NCBI GenBank assembly: GCA_037043015.1
Contig: CM073322.1
Span: 24,270,364 to 24,334,363, forward strand
Source: Bryum argenteum
Lineage: Eukaryota > Streptophyta > Bryopsida > Bryales > Bryaceae
Direction: 5' to 3'
Length of the DNA stretch: 64,000 nucleotides
In this document: positions 13,245-24,712 of the stretch, in pieces
Numbering within the stretch: the first letter of the stretch is position 1
Layout: each line of letters begins with the position of its first letter
The notes under the pieces: generated by a model
Database searches by the model: none
What the model was told of the DNA's origin: nothing
The model's input: only the letters and a program-made list of their open reading frames with translations
Position numbers and translations under genes: made by a program

Positions 13245-14020
13245 CTAAGACAACCCTGATGTGTATATGTATATGGAATCTCATATTCAAAATCTTTATC
13301 AATTGTGAGATCATAATGTTCAAAGTTGGAGAAGTACTTTTTTTCCTTGATGTTGTAAAAAAGCTAACTAGTTTATTGAGGGCCCATATAACCGTTTTTG
13401 GTAGAAACTTTGACCCGAGGCTCTTCAAATTCTTATATTTAGGTGAGTTAGGAACATGTCTTAGCAATTTTTACCCTCATATGACCTATAAAACCTAATG
13501 AAATGCTTGACGATTCACATGCAGGTATGCTGAATTTCAACTACAAAGGCCGATTGTTGACATATTAAAAAAAGGCATGTCAAAAAAAAAAAAATTGAAT
13601 TGGAAATCCAAACGGTAAGATCATGCCTTGAAACCTTATTAACATGTAGAAAAAACAAAACTTGAAAATAAGAAAAATCTCAATTTTTGGCAAATTTTTG
13701 AATTTTGTGCAGTTTAATTGTTTTCCGGCAAATTTGAGAGTAAAGGAGCATCCATGGCAATTTGGGCAGTTCTCGGTAGATTTTGGATAGTGTTTTGATT
13801 ATCTTTGACTGTGATTACTGTCTCTTAAAGTAGGAGGATTTTTGAAGTGTGAAATGGCTTTTTGGAAAGATATGAAAATTTCTACAATGTGCAAATTTTT
13901 TAACTTTAAGCGAGGGAAAAATAGTAAGTTAGAGGTTGACCAACCCTCGAACGACCACAATATGACCTTAGTCCACTTTAGGCGTTAAAATTTGTCAAAT
14001 GTTACATTATCTTACAATCC
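13245..14020 (+). repeat. Dispersed repeat R1, copy 2
   Basis: It matches 1095-1760 along its length, including CAATTGTGAGATCATAATGTT-type, GGTGAGTTAGGAACATG and TTTTTACCCTCATATGAC landmarks, and ends near GTCCACTTTAGGCG. Several poly-A and poly-T indels distinguish the copies. No coding potential. Confidence 0.6.
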
Positions 14021-14690
14021 AAAAGAATTGCAATGCTTTTAAGAACGTGTAGTCGTAATGTTTTATGGAGTACACTTGATAATGAAATGTAGTGTTGCCA
14101 CACTATTTGATTAGGGTTTGCAACTTTGCTATGACTTTTACTCTTTATGATTTCCCTTATTAAGACCACAACAATACCTACTACTTAGGTAATGCATGTG
14201 GTTGACACTATATTTAAATATACTATATGCACATCTTTCCAAAAATATGCATGAGGCATCCATATAAGCATAGTTGATAAATGATTTTATCAAGAATAGA
14301 AAGTTACATCACTTATAAGTTAATGCATGTGGTTGACACTATATTTAAATATTAGGAAACTTCCTATACGTTAAACCTCAAATGATCCATGAGTGCCAAT
14401 GTGCAGGTTTTTAAAATTTTTACATGATAGTTGTTTGTATAAATCTTCTAAAAAAATCATTTGCAATAAGTTTGCAAAAGGGTAGTAATATTAATATTTC
14501 CATGCAAATATTCACCTTAGTATATTCTATGGAAAAAATGCTATCATAATGTTTGAGGTATAAACTCCAAAGTTTCCCATGTGCACAAATTAAACTATGT
14601 TACAACAATACTTGCAAAAAAAAATTCAACATCAACTTCAAATGTTATCTCTTCTCTTTACACTAGAATGGAATACTTTATTGTGAATAT
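14021..14690. other. AT-rich gene-free interval with a short direct repeat
   Basis: A 31-bp direct repeat containing TAATGCATGTGGTTGACACT occurs at about 14191 and 14321. Nothing else was recognised. Confidence 0.4.
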
Positions 14691-15480
14691 CCATTCTCCA
14701 CTAGCCAATCAGAGAGCCCGCAATACCCCCACTGAACGAAATTAATCGATAAAGTTTAAAAAAAAGTTTACGAAAAAGCTAAAGGGCCCAGGCAGCCAGG
14801 CGCTCGCCCCTCCTGGCTCCGTCGCTCGCTCCTCCCTCTACCTGCGCGTCGCAGCAATCGAGGCAAACATCATCGCCGCCTCCCTCCCGTGCCCGTCGCA
14901 GCAAGTCGCAGCATTCAATCGTGAAGAAGGCAAGAAGCATCGCCGCTGCAACCGATTGGCATCCAATGGAGAAGAAGCCAGTCAGCGGATCGGCAGTTTG
15001 CAGAAGAGTGCCTGCTGCAGATACGAATCGGTGAGTGGTACATCTTCTGCCAGAAACTGAGTCGCAGGTGTTCTTAGGTGCCAAGGAGCAACGAGAACGA
15101 GATGAGGAGGTATTCCTACTGCGCAGCTCAATTTTTTGCCAAAAACCTGCAAAAGACGCCAGTGGAAAATCAGAACTTGAAGTGGAACAGCACGAGCATG
15201 TCATGAGCTTGAGAACGATGGATTTAACAGTCTGTAATCAAAAGTGCTTCGTGAACTTGCATATATGGCATCCACAAAGACTGAAGGTACACTTACCCCG
15301 CTAGCACGTCGTGAGAAAGAGTACTAGGGACGAGCACATCCATTCTCCACTAGCCAATCAGAGAGCCCGCAGTACCCACAAAAGACTAATGTTGAAAAAA
15401 AAGTTTACGAAAAAGCAAATGGGCCAGGCAGCCAGGCGCTTGGTTCGACTGGGGTGTTCTCGCTCCGGGATTGCTCAATG
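14691..15480 (+). repeat. Direct repeat of about 120 bp flanking a GC-richer segment
   Basis: The stretch from 14691 (CATTCTCCACTAGCCAATCA, then AGAGCCCGCA) recurs from about 15341, including AAAAAAAAGTTTACGAAAAAGC and GGCAGCCAGGCGCT. Between the copies lies a GC-richer segment with splice-like sites: an ATG at 14967 followed by a short open frame ending at GAATCG/GTGAGTGG (about 15030). The peptide has no known resemblance. The layout could be a small unrecognised gene, or a repeat element with long terminal direct repeats of about 120 bp. Confidence 0.4.
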
Positions 15481-16098
15481 TCATCGCGCGTCGCTCCCTC
15501 CTGCAGCCTCCGCTCCTGTAATTCCTCTTTCACAACACAGAGATATGAGCATGATTGTATAGCAAGGAACAATGCTCGCACGAGTGCCAAGAGCTTTAGA
15601 AACGGATTCAACTTTACAAGCCATTTGAGAGGGACTTCCTCGCAGTTGAGCCAACAGCATTCGAATCCCTCGACAACGCGCCTTCCTCCCGCACTGTCCT
15701 CAACACATCGATCCATCACACTCCCTGCATTCCGCTTCTCTTGATCCAATATTGCAGCAATTAAACCGAGGCTCATGCCCGATCGCCCGCCCTTGAGACT
15801 TCTTCCATGAGGGAGCTCCTGCCACGACCATGCCGCCCACGGGAGTGCGTGATGCGTTGCATCGAGGCAAGCAGTCCGCCCGCAAAGGGTTTGAGAAGGC
15901 CAAGCGCAGAAACTTCGGCAAATTAATATTATTCGCGTAATAACAATGACTTCCATGGCCTGAGGAACGATTATGGCTTCATCATTCGCTGTAACGCTGA
16001 AAGTGATTTACGACTCCGACGATGATTGGTGATGCAATGTGGAGAATGCCTTACGAAAAGGAGAGGGACAGGACGATGCTTACGTAAATGAGCTTACA
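15481..16098. other. Unassigned interval
   Basis: Open frames on both strands (15454-15744 +, 15405-15956 -) overlap each other antisense and have no known resemblance. I see no defensible gene. Confidence 0.35.
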
Positions 16099-16301
16099 AA
16101 AATTGTCGGGTAGAATGCTGCAAGAGGGACCCCCGCCTATGGCCCCGGCGAAGTGGGGGGTCATGGCAGGGGCCCACAAGCCTCCGCCCGCCTGCCCACA
16201 AGCCTTCGCCCGCCTGTCCATCGGGCCCCCGCCTGCCAAAACCCCCCACTCCGCCGGGGCCATGGCGGGGGTCCCTCTTGCAGCATGTGTCCCAAAATTG
16301 T
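16099..16301. repeat. GC-rich foldback (long imperfect hairpin)
   Basis: The left arm starts GCTGCAAGAGGGACCCCCGC at 16117, and the right arm ends with its reverse complement at 16284. Pairing continues inwards through GGCCCCGGCG and GTGGGGGGT with few mismatches, and weakly outwards to AAAATTGTC. The loop holds two tandem copies of a 22-bp unit beginning CCCACAAGCC. GC content is far above the neighbourhood. It could be a MITE, a small-RNA hairpin or a structured element; no TSD was found. Confidence 0.65.
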
Positions 16302-17056
16302 CCGCAGCGTGTTCCTGCCGCATTGCTTGGCGAGGTTTGTCACTCTTTCTCACTTCAAATTTGTAGCCCTTATGTTTTCTGTTCTAACCTCATTCAACTG
16401 ATTCGAAGGAAATTGATATGTGATTCGAATTAGGGGGGCGCACGGCCATTCGATTGAAAAATGGGCACTTTTTAGTTGAGATTTTTTCAATCAAAGGGCG
16501 CACAGAGGAGGCTCATTTCAACCGTGAGAAAATTTCTCAACCGTGGTCCCACAGAGGAGAAAATTTCTCAACCTTGTCCCCCACACCTAATAATAACATA
16601 GTTGAGATTTAACACTATGAATCTCAACGAAACTCAATGGTGCCCCGACCCACCATTGAGTTTCATTTTTTAGAGGGCTTCCATGAATTGGATGTTAATT
16701 TGATCATCATCCATTTTTTCCCTTTCTTGTATTGCAATTCATCGAAATTGGTGCTTAATAAACTAGGGGGCTTGAGGTACCAGTACCAATACTCTCACCC
16801 CATTTATTATTCGGTCACCTCACCTCACCACTCGATCATATTATTAATAAAAATTAATAAATATTATTACATTATTATATTATAAAATATTATTATACCA
16901 TTAAATATTATTATATTATTAAATTATTAATATAAAATATTCTATTACATATTATAAAATATGTATTCATTATATTTGTATTAGTAAACTTTGTATTATT
17001 GATATATTAACAATACTAGTACAAGGGAATTATGGTCATAAATCGATTTTTCGTGA

Positions 17057-17269
17057 CAATGCTTACAAATCAAGAAAAAAAGATATCGGGAGGAGTCACA
17101 AGCCCGTCAAAGCATGTTGGATCCGGAACGCAGACGCGTCACTCTTGATCAAGAAAGAAACAATCGACACGGAGCGCAGCTAGATGCTATCTTGACTGTT
17201 GTCAATAGTTTAGCACAATCGCTGGCTACAATTGCAAATTCCGTGAAAGAGAAACGTAGTGATGATTAA
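17057..17269 (+). pseudogene. C-terminal remnant of a charged helical protein, possibly a transposon accessory protein
   Basis: An open frame of 70 codons runs from just after a stop (TGA at 17054) to TAA at 17267, with no early ATG. Its translation is highly charged (DPERRRVTLDQERNNRH) and then amphipathic (ILTVVNSLAQSLATIANSV), ending KRSDD. This looks like the tail of a Myb/SANT-like accessory protein of PIF/Harbinger elements, which often end in Arg/Glu-rich helices. That assignment is inference from composition and from its place inside a transposon-like unit. The DNA-binding part is absent. Confidence 0.35.
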
Positions 17270-17639
17270 ATAAAAAATAGCATTTTAGATCTCATCTTAA
17301 GGATTATGTACTTGTCATTTTCAATGATCTCTAAAGGTTCAAGGATTGTGTTCATTTTTGTTTTTGAATAAAGGGTTGTGATTTATTTTTTCTTAATTAA
17401 TTCCAAGTACTCGAATTTCATCTAGTATGAACTTGTATATATCTCAGTAGACATACATATGTCTTACTAACTCAATATAATCTAACCCCTAAACATTCCA
17501 AATGTTTTTTTTGTACACTATGAATGAAGGGCCTTAACTTTGAAGAGCCATAACTCTGTCATTCAAATTTTGTTTTGAACCTTTTTGTACATTTTCAATT
17601 AAGGGCCTAAACTTTAAAAAATTCTTCAGCGCTAAATAA

Positions 17640-17815
17640 TTAACTTTTTGAGGGCTAAATAATTAATTTTTTGAGGGCTAAATAATTTATTTATTGAGGC
17701 CTAAGTGACAAGTTTTTTTAGGGCTAAATGACATATTTTTTGAGGAGTAAATAATAAGTTTTTTGAGGGCTAATTATTAAATTTTTTGAGGGTTAAATAA
17801 TAATAATAATAATAA
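17640..17815 (+). repeat. Tandem repeat, about 28-30 bp unit
   Basis: Six or seven degenerate copies of TTTTTTGAGGGCTAAATAAT lie in a row and end in a short (AAT)n run. It sits inside the transposon derivative. Confidence 0.6.
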
Positions 17816-18273
17816 TTTTTTTATCTTAATACTCTAATTTGTGTTGAAATAGTCCAATATGTCTTGAAGTAATTTATATCAAAATAATGTAAATTGTGTC
17901 CAAACATTTGAACTTTTGTCAGTACTATGGAATAAGGCAAAGGAAAAAAATTGTGTCACAATTATCCAATTTATGTGAAATAATATTAAATACCTAATTT
18001 GTGTAAAAATAATTCAATAAGTTGAATGGAAAGAAAGAGGATGTGTTGATGAATTATGAAGTCTCATCCATTGCTTTATTTTCAACCGGATTTCCTGTGC
18101 GGCCTACAGTTGAAAAACAATCCAAGTTCGGTTGAAAATCTTCAACTGGATTTTTTGAACTCAACTGCTAGTGCGGCCTACAGTTCAGTTGAAAAATTTC
18201 AACCAATAGTTGAAAAACTCAACTAGCTAACTTCAACTCAACTCAACTGGACTCCCAGTGCGGCCCCCCCCTA

Positions 18274-19551
18274 GATTGGACCGGCAGATTCATTAGACTC
18301 CTATATTACAAGGCTCAATTCATGGCTTTACATCGAGCACTCACAAGGCATTCCTAGCCTGAGTATGAGAATACCACCTTGTAAATACCTCCTTCATGCT
18401 TGTGCAAAATTTCCACAAAAAGTTTTGGAGTAATCATTTATAAAAATTGAAGAAGGAGAACAAGTTTTTCAACAACAACCATCCCAAGTATGCACAACAT
18501 GATTTATAAAATTCTAAGAAATGAACATGACATATTTTATGTTCGAGCACAAATGAAACAAAGTGAATGGCCAAATTAATTAGAAATTGACAAGCACAAT
18601 AAACTCCATAAGTTGATATTTCATACATTGAAGGTCAAATTTTCAATAAGTTTTACATCGAGCAAGAAACACTCTGACTCTTGAATTGGAGATATTCAAA
18701 AATTCTAAAAAGAAGAACACAACAAGATTTGATTCTCGTACCATCTACATGTTTCTACATGAAACATGAGTAATTAATCACATGTAGAAAGGTGAAATTA
18801 TATTCCTCAATTCCTGACATTCTTTTAGCAACGGAAGAACTCCCTGAATTTCAAAATGCCCACACAAAACAAATGAGTACATAGAGGACCTATGACTGTG
18901 CACGATAAGAACCACCACAAGATACATGACAGATACACGGTTAACGGAGTACAGAGACAAGACCTATGACCATGGGTCTTGAATGGTCATAGGTCTTGGT
19001 AAGTACATGAAAATCGAGCCACGTACAACGTAGCCGAAAACACAGGAATGTTCCTGTACTCCGGTAACTTTGGACAGATATGCAAATACCAAGTCTTTAT
19101 GATGGATAATCACCACAAGCAGAAGATAATTGAACACGAGTAATGACATCCACGACTTAACAGGTAAATAATCACAAAAAGATTACACCCTCGACCGCGA
19201 AGGATAAATAAACACTACCAAGACCTATGACCATGCGAGATAGATAAAAACGGGATGGATGATTACCCTGCAGACAAATGATAACCAGAAGGACCGAAGC
19301 CAACCAATCAACAGAAGGGGGCCCATGACCATGCAAAGCAATTGTTATTTCTGAAATGGATTTCATGGGCATCGACTTTCTTTACTCAGACGTTCGAAGA
19401 CATGGGATGCTTCGACCACGGTACAAGAATCACTGCCGAACATAATTATGTACAAAGCCGAAATTCAAAGTGTCCTCATATGTACAGCTCTGTCTTTCCA
19501 TGGTGAATGGGTCTACGGCCATGGAAGGATGTCAAGACAATAATTTTAGCT
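18274..19551. other. Gene-free interval downstream of the J-protein gene
   Basis: No gene was recognised. The word CCTATGACCAT or a close variant recurs at about 18889, 18963, 19223 and 19325, giving one perfect hairpin (separate entry). The 3'UTR of the J-protein gene presumably occupies the right end. Confidence 0.4.
18958..18998. repeat. Perfect 16-bp hairpin, 9-nt loop
   Basis: CAAGACCTATGACCAT (18958-18973) is followed by a 9-base loop and its exact reverse complement (18983-18998). Rho-independent termination is not relevant in a plant nucleus, so a role is not assigned. Confidence 0.7.
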
Positions 19552-20129
19552 TCACAGGTTGGGATTGATATGATTCGTATAATCATAAGTACCGGCACCT
19601 TCATACCCCATCCACTCTTCCCATTCTTCCCAGTTATTGTCTCCCACGCCCATGAAGCCCTCCAGATTGTCTGACAAGTTGTCTTCGAACTCTCCGAACT
19701 GCGATGTCGTGTCTTGAATCAAAGCCTGTTCATTTCATTGAATGTCAAATATAAAGCAGGTGCAGAAACTTATCTATTAGTAAGAAAAAAAACTGTTATA
19801 GAGAAAATCCAGTCAGTGCAGGTGCTGACCTCATATGCTCTTTGGACTTGCTGGAAGCGCTGGGTACAGTGATCGCCGCTGCAGACATCCGGGTGAAGCT
19901 GCAGAGCAAGACGTCTGTAACTCTTTTTTATTTCTTGCTTCGTAGCGAACCGGGAAACTCCCAGTACAGCATGATGATCTTCTGCCATGGAATTTCTCGA
20001 CGACGCTCTTGCCATCAATGTCGATGGCCTCACTGGTCTCAGAGACGGCACCCAATGTCTTGTCGCTACTGCTTCTCGACTCAAGCATCCCAAAGAACTT
20101 AATCCCCCCTGTAACGTTCTAAGATCCAT
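19552..20129 (-). CDS. J-domain protein, chloroplast DnaJ8-like
   Basis: A small J-protein predicted to stimulate a plastid Hsp70. There are two coding exons, 20129-19830 and 19725-19552 (phase 0 GT-AG intron), giving 157 residues. The N-terminus is rich in Ser, Arg and Ala (a likely transit peptide, to about residue 45). A J domain follows: DHHAVLGVSRFATKQEIKKS, then YRRLALQLHPDV with the essential HPD triad, and RFQQVQRAYE. The C-terminal tail is acidic and Trp-rich, including WEEWEEWMGYEGAGTYDY and HINPNL, as in Arabidopsis J8-type proteins. The ATG at 20129 lies 13 bp inside an exon that begins at an acceptor (TTGCAG), so translation starts in exon 2 of the transcript. No zinc finger or substrate-binding domain is present (type III J-protein). 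Confidence 0.85.
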
Positions 20130-20142
20130 GACGACTATTCTC

Positions 20143-20282
20143 CTGCAATTACATATAAAGATAGATCTCATCAGTAAACTTACTAAAACACTCTAAAGCC
20201 CAAAGTTCAGTCTTTTCCCCAAGTCACTAGATTACTAAGATTTATTTTCTCTCATGGTCGAAACCATCCTGAGTGAGCTCAC
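20143..20282 (-). other. 5'UTR intron of the J-protein gene
   Basis: On the minus strand a strong donor (TTGCAG/GTGAGC) at 20283/20282 and an acceptor (TAATTGCAG) ending at 20143 bound a 140-bp intron just upstream of the start codon. This is a prediction from splice signals only. Confidence 0.5.
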
Positions 20283-20283
20283 C

Positions 20284-21368
20284 TGCAAGGCTAGTGGTTT
20301 CTCTCCACAGAAAATTTAAGCTTCTCCGAAAAACTCAGCGTCGAAAATTATTACACGAGCAGCTGCGAGTAAGCAAGCACCAGATCTGCGAGATCTAACG
20401 CACAAGGTTTCAGGTTCTCTCAGAGCCAATCAGTACGTCACCGAAAAGAGACTCTCTCGCAGACACAGCACTCGGTGTCGACAAAATGGGAATGACGTAA
20501 ACTGCAGGAGCACCGGATAGGCTCGACAACGAAAGGGAGTAAGGTGTCGCAACAGACTGAAGACGCCTTTAATGACTTCGGGGGTGAGAATTCGACATCC
20601 AGTTACCGAGTTGCCACATCACAGCCCCCACAGTAACTCGAAGTCCAACTGCACCTTCACTCCCACTCTCACGCGTTTGGATAAATCAAATAACTGACTC
20701 ATTTGAAAACTGCCCATTTACGAGGATAGAATTTTTGACAGTAAAGCACGTGCTGACGAGTACACTCCAGTCAAATACCCAATTCAATTTATCCATGTCC
20801 CGAACATACATTAAGATGCTGATGTTCTTACTTCGGAGTGATGATGGATTATGGTAGATTCTACATGGACGCCGACTTGGTCGATTGGATAATGCAAGTT
20901 GTTGCAGGGATTGCCTGCAGGGCAAGTGCAGTTTGGGACCACAGTCGAAGTGGAAGAACGAGAGTCCACGGTGATCGGTGGGCAGATTCTGCTCTTATCT
21001 TTTTCGGCTCCGAATGTCTCCACGTGCTTCCGGGACCACTGCCACCCTTTCCATTTGTGGGCCTCCTTTTTCTTTTACTTTGCCTGGCACGGTTGTAATG
21101 GTCCCTTCTTATTGTGCCATTTGGCCCACTCGATAAGGATAAAGTAACAAAATTGGGCGCTGTTTGCCGTGTGAACTCATGTTCCTGTGTCTTTGGAGAG
21201 CCTATGACCGTGGATCGCAATGGCTTATTTTTACAACACTACAACTAGAGTTCTCTAGTCACACGTTTCTCTTTCCATCTCTTAGATGTGAAGTGTCATG
21301 TTCTATCGTGATCATGACCATGTTCATATGGGTGGGATTATTGGAGAAATCCAAACAAGATTTGGTAA
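20284..21368. other. J-protein leader/promoter and gene-free interval
   Basis: The left part is probably the 5'UTR and promoter of the J-protein gene. Mutually antisense frames at 20838-21220 show no known resemblance. Confidence 0.35.
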
Positions 21369-21628
21369 CTACACTAAATTTGATAATTAGTGTTAGATTA
21401 TTATAAGATTTGAAAATGCTATAAGTTTTTACTTTCGTTTAAATTTTTTTACCAAGAGCATTGATTCTGATACTATATAAGGACCCCCATCTTGGCCAAT
21501 ATAGTGGGTAAAATTATTGAACAACAATAAAAACTTAATTATTAAACAGGTTTACTAATTACTAATTATTTAACAGGTTTATGTAAAATAATTAGTGTAT
21601 CTAACACTAATTATCAAATTTAGTGTAG
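21369..21628. mobile_element. MITE with about 30-bp TIRs, family P copy A
   Basis: The left end reads CTACACTAAATTTGATAATT then AGTGTTAGA, and the right end is its near-perfect reverse complement. The inside matches 29992-30213 in the opposite orientation (shared landmark CCAAGAGCATTGATTCTGAT). No convincing target duplication was found. Confidence 0.7.
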
Positions 21629-23070
21629 TGTGGAGTGGCAAATTTAACTTCCTTGCAACATTATTTCTCAACTTAACCTCGGAGAAGGTCTTTTTGTCCC
21701 AATTAATTATATATTAATATAATTATATATAATTATAATTTTTATTTTTTTGAAAAGCTATATATGAATTGAAGGTGAGCTATTTCATTGTTGATCGCAC
21801 AATCTTTTTAGTGCTAAATATAGTGTAAATCAAATTTAGAATTAGGAGGTTGTGCATAGATTGTAAATTCATTACATCTCTTGGATGTTAAACTCTTTTG
21901 CTCATATTTCTATTATGCATAAACTTCTTTTCAAGAATATTCACATTTTAGGCATGGTAGCCCTTCAAAATTCATAGTTATGGTCTATACCCACAATGAT
22001 TAAGTGAAAATAATTAATGATTGATGTACTAGTGTTAAAAATAAACGGCACCATGATTGACTAGTAGGAAATTGAGGTATATCATTACGTCCTAAGATAT
22101 GCAATCTATTTAAGTGTAAACAAGCATTCCGTGGAATTATATTACCAAGCTATGTAACTGGGGGCATGTAATTCCGACCTAAGCAATATTTTGGACTTCA
22201 ATCATGTGGTTTGGGATTTCTTAGGATTCATTCATGAGAAGAAACAACGACGTCACATGCTTTACGGTAAAAATTAAAGACGTAATCCATGAAGACACCA
22301 CATAACTCATACAAATTCTAGATGAGTTTTTAGACGCATTTCCTGTTAGTGATTATCTTTATCCATTCTTATATAATCATATTTGGTGATTTTTAATCTA
22401 ATATATTTAGAGACTTCTATGTGCCACAATTGTTTGGTCAAACCTTCCACTCCATTATGATTGTACTTATCAAAAATTGATGGTAGAATTTGAGAACATA
22501 TTGTAGTACCTGAGAATTACCACAGTTCTAGGTAAGTCTTATCTTGCTAACCCTAAACCCGGATGGCTTTCAACAACATTGGGACTGCGAAAAACAACCC
22601 TAGACCGACATCTTTCCGTGTCCACTTCTTGCATTTGCGACGCCTAGGATCCGCATACTTGACTTTTTTTAGCTTGATTCTTTTCTGGACATTGTCATGG
22701 TGGGAGCACAGAGAAGGTGATTCTTTTTTGGACTTTGTCATGGTGGGAGCACAGAGAAGGCGTCTAGGTGTCAAAGCTGTAGAGGAAGGAGGCATGGTGC
22801 GTCCCATTTCAGTGAGACACCCTAGAATGTGGATGCTCTAATGAATTTTTTTTTTTTTTGAAAAACCATATTTTCATTTAAATCACAACCATACAATCTT
22901 GTAGTGGACATTTTACTAAATCACAACCATACAATCTTGTAGTGGACATTTTACTATTATCCATTTAACTATTATTTAGTTGTGTGAGAACAAAATTCGG
23001 AGTCTTCGGGCTGTATGACAAGTACTAATATTTTGAGGAGAGGGGGTTACAACATTTTTTTGCCATGTTT
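21629..23070. repeat. Gene-free interval with two short tandem duplications
   Basis: A 43-bp unit (TGATTCTTTTCTGGACATTG...) is duplicated at 22675-22717 and 22718-22760. A 38-bp unit (AAATCACAACCATACAATCT...) is duplicated at 22880-22917 and 22918-22955. A T14 run lies near 22847. No gene was recognised. Confidence 0.6.
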
Positions 23071-23358
23071 CACTAGTAGAAAATGACATCAATATTCAAT
23101 AGTGACATCCAGACTATTGCCTATTTTGATTGTGCCCCTAATGACATTGAAGTAAATTAATATATTTGTCGCTTTTTATTAAGTTTTTACTCATCTAGTA
23201 GATTACATCATTGCTTATTACATCAAAAAAATCTAAGGAGATGTGACATATATAACAACTTATTTTGATGTCATTAGAAACCAAATTAAAACGGGCACTC
23301 TACGTCACCAGGGACAAGTCACTATGGGGTTCACTACTAATGTCATTTTCTACTCATG
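23071..23358. mobile_element. CACTA-like non-autonomous element
   Basis: The left end is CACTAGTAGAAAATGACAT, the classic CACTA terminal motif. The right end, ATGTCATTTTCTACTCATG, is its reverse complement apart from CA in place of AG. The length is 288 bp with no coding capacity. The 3-bp flanks (TTT and TTC) do not match exactly. Confidence 0.45.
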
Positions 23359-24616
23359 TTCAACCCCTCAACATCCTGGGGTCCAAAAAGTGAACTTGAA
23401 AATTGCATGGTCTTTGAAGAGCTCTATCTCCTTTATCCACCTTTGAATTTCAATTCTATTTGTTCGGTTGGATACCAATTCAAGTCTAGTTTTTGGATAG
23501 AAAGCTCACTCAATGAAGATGTTTTTATAGCCTTGCAATGGTTAAACCCAAACCCTAAATTTTGAACTTTAGGGTTTAGAGTATAAACAAATTGCTTCAT
23601 TACCGTCATTAACCCAAATGAAGACTTGCAATTTTCACATGAACTAGTCTCACCTAACATATACTCTACATGATTTTTTTGCCAAATATATATTTGAATT
23701 TAGGTAGCGCAACCCTTCAGAATTCACAATTTTTCAAAAAATAGTCATTTGGACTCTTAAAGTTAACCACTGAAGCTCCTTGTGTGTTTTTGGGAGCTTG
23801 AAACCTAACAACTGCGATTTGCTACCTCTATGCACTTTCAAGGTGAAAACCGATTTTTCTTTCTTTTTAAAAAGTTTTCAACCGTAAAATCTTGTAATTG
23901 AAACTATTTTTAATTATTGTTCCAAATATTGACAGTTGAATGTATACCATTTGAGAGATCGTAACATTCAAAGTTTGTTTCCCAAATTTCTTTTTTAGCA
24001 TTGTGAAGACTATTTTTGAATGTTATTGAAAGTTTTGTGGGTTGCCTAACTTATAAAACCTAGTTTCAGCTTTCAAAGAGCTCTAAGGGTTAAGAGAAAA
24101 TAGTGCTAGAAAATCATCGCCTCTATACTCTTTATCAACATTTACATGAATTGTACTATTGTGGTGATGTTTTACCCCTAAAGTTCGTTAATCCCTAAAG
24201 TTCTTCTCGTTTATGACCAATGAAACTCAATCTTAGAAGCATTCTTAGAAGATTTAACCGTAGAATCTTAAGTTACCTTTGACCTTCTAGTCAATTTAAA
24301 AACTTGAATTGTTAATTTTTCTTTACTTGTGAGATTATGACGGCCAAAGTTGGCTCAATTTTTTTTATGCATGTACCCCCAAAACCCGTTTTGAGTTTTA
24401 TAGATTTTTACAGGTTAAAGCCAAAATTGCTTTCTACAGTTCTGAGTTGCCTCGATTCTTTTTCCCTTTTTTTCCCTTTTTTTCAAACATTCAATCGTGA
24501 GATCTTATACCTAAGACTATCTTTAGTTATTATTTCAAAACTAGACCCTTTGCACTCAAATCCATGCCCTATCTTCAATACATCTCCGATTGGGTTAAAG
24601 TTTCTACCATTAGAAG
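23359..24616. other. Gene-free interval with a degenerate TTAA-type element
   Basis: About 24187-24420 resembles the element at 59766-60014: shared order of CCCTAAAG-TTCTT near the left, a GATTTAACCGTAGAATCTT-like stretch, and TTGTGAGATTATGACGGCCA then AAGTTGGCT. Its ends are decayed. No gene was recognised. Confidence 0.4.
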
Positions 24617-24712
24617 ATAGATAGATAGAAACTCCGGTCCCTTTCTAAGGGGCCGGCGTGAATGAAGTGTCCGTTTGTAATGCTAATATCCTGATGGCCA
24701 CCGGACAGGGGG
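24617..24712 (-). repeat. Dispersed repeat R2, copy a
   Basis: Read on the minus strand it contains ACGGACACTTCATTCACGCC, a GGCC...GGACC block and a tail of TATC units. Matching copies are at 30279-30362, 36718-36822 and 38255-38352. A simple-repeat tail at one fixed end suggests the 3' end of a SINE or LINE. Confidence 0.55.

Larger units (their letters stand above)
16431..18273. mobile_element. DNA transposon derivative with subterminal repeats
   Basis: The left end reads TAGGGGGGCGCACGGCC, and the right end is an approximate inverted match (CAGTGCGGCCCCCCCCTA). Subterminal DNA on both sides is packed with AGTTGAAA/TTTCAACT words, and GTGCGGCC occurs three times at the right end, like transposase-binding arrays. 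Inside are AT-rich DNA, a tandem array (17640-17815) and a coding remnant (17057-17269). The TTA before the left G-run would fit a PIF/Harbinger target site, but the right flank is TAG, so the superfamily is uncertain. Confidence 0.5.
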
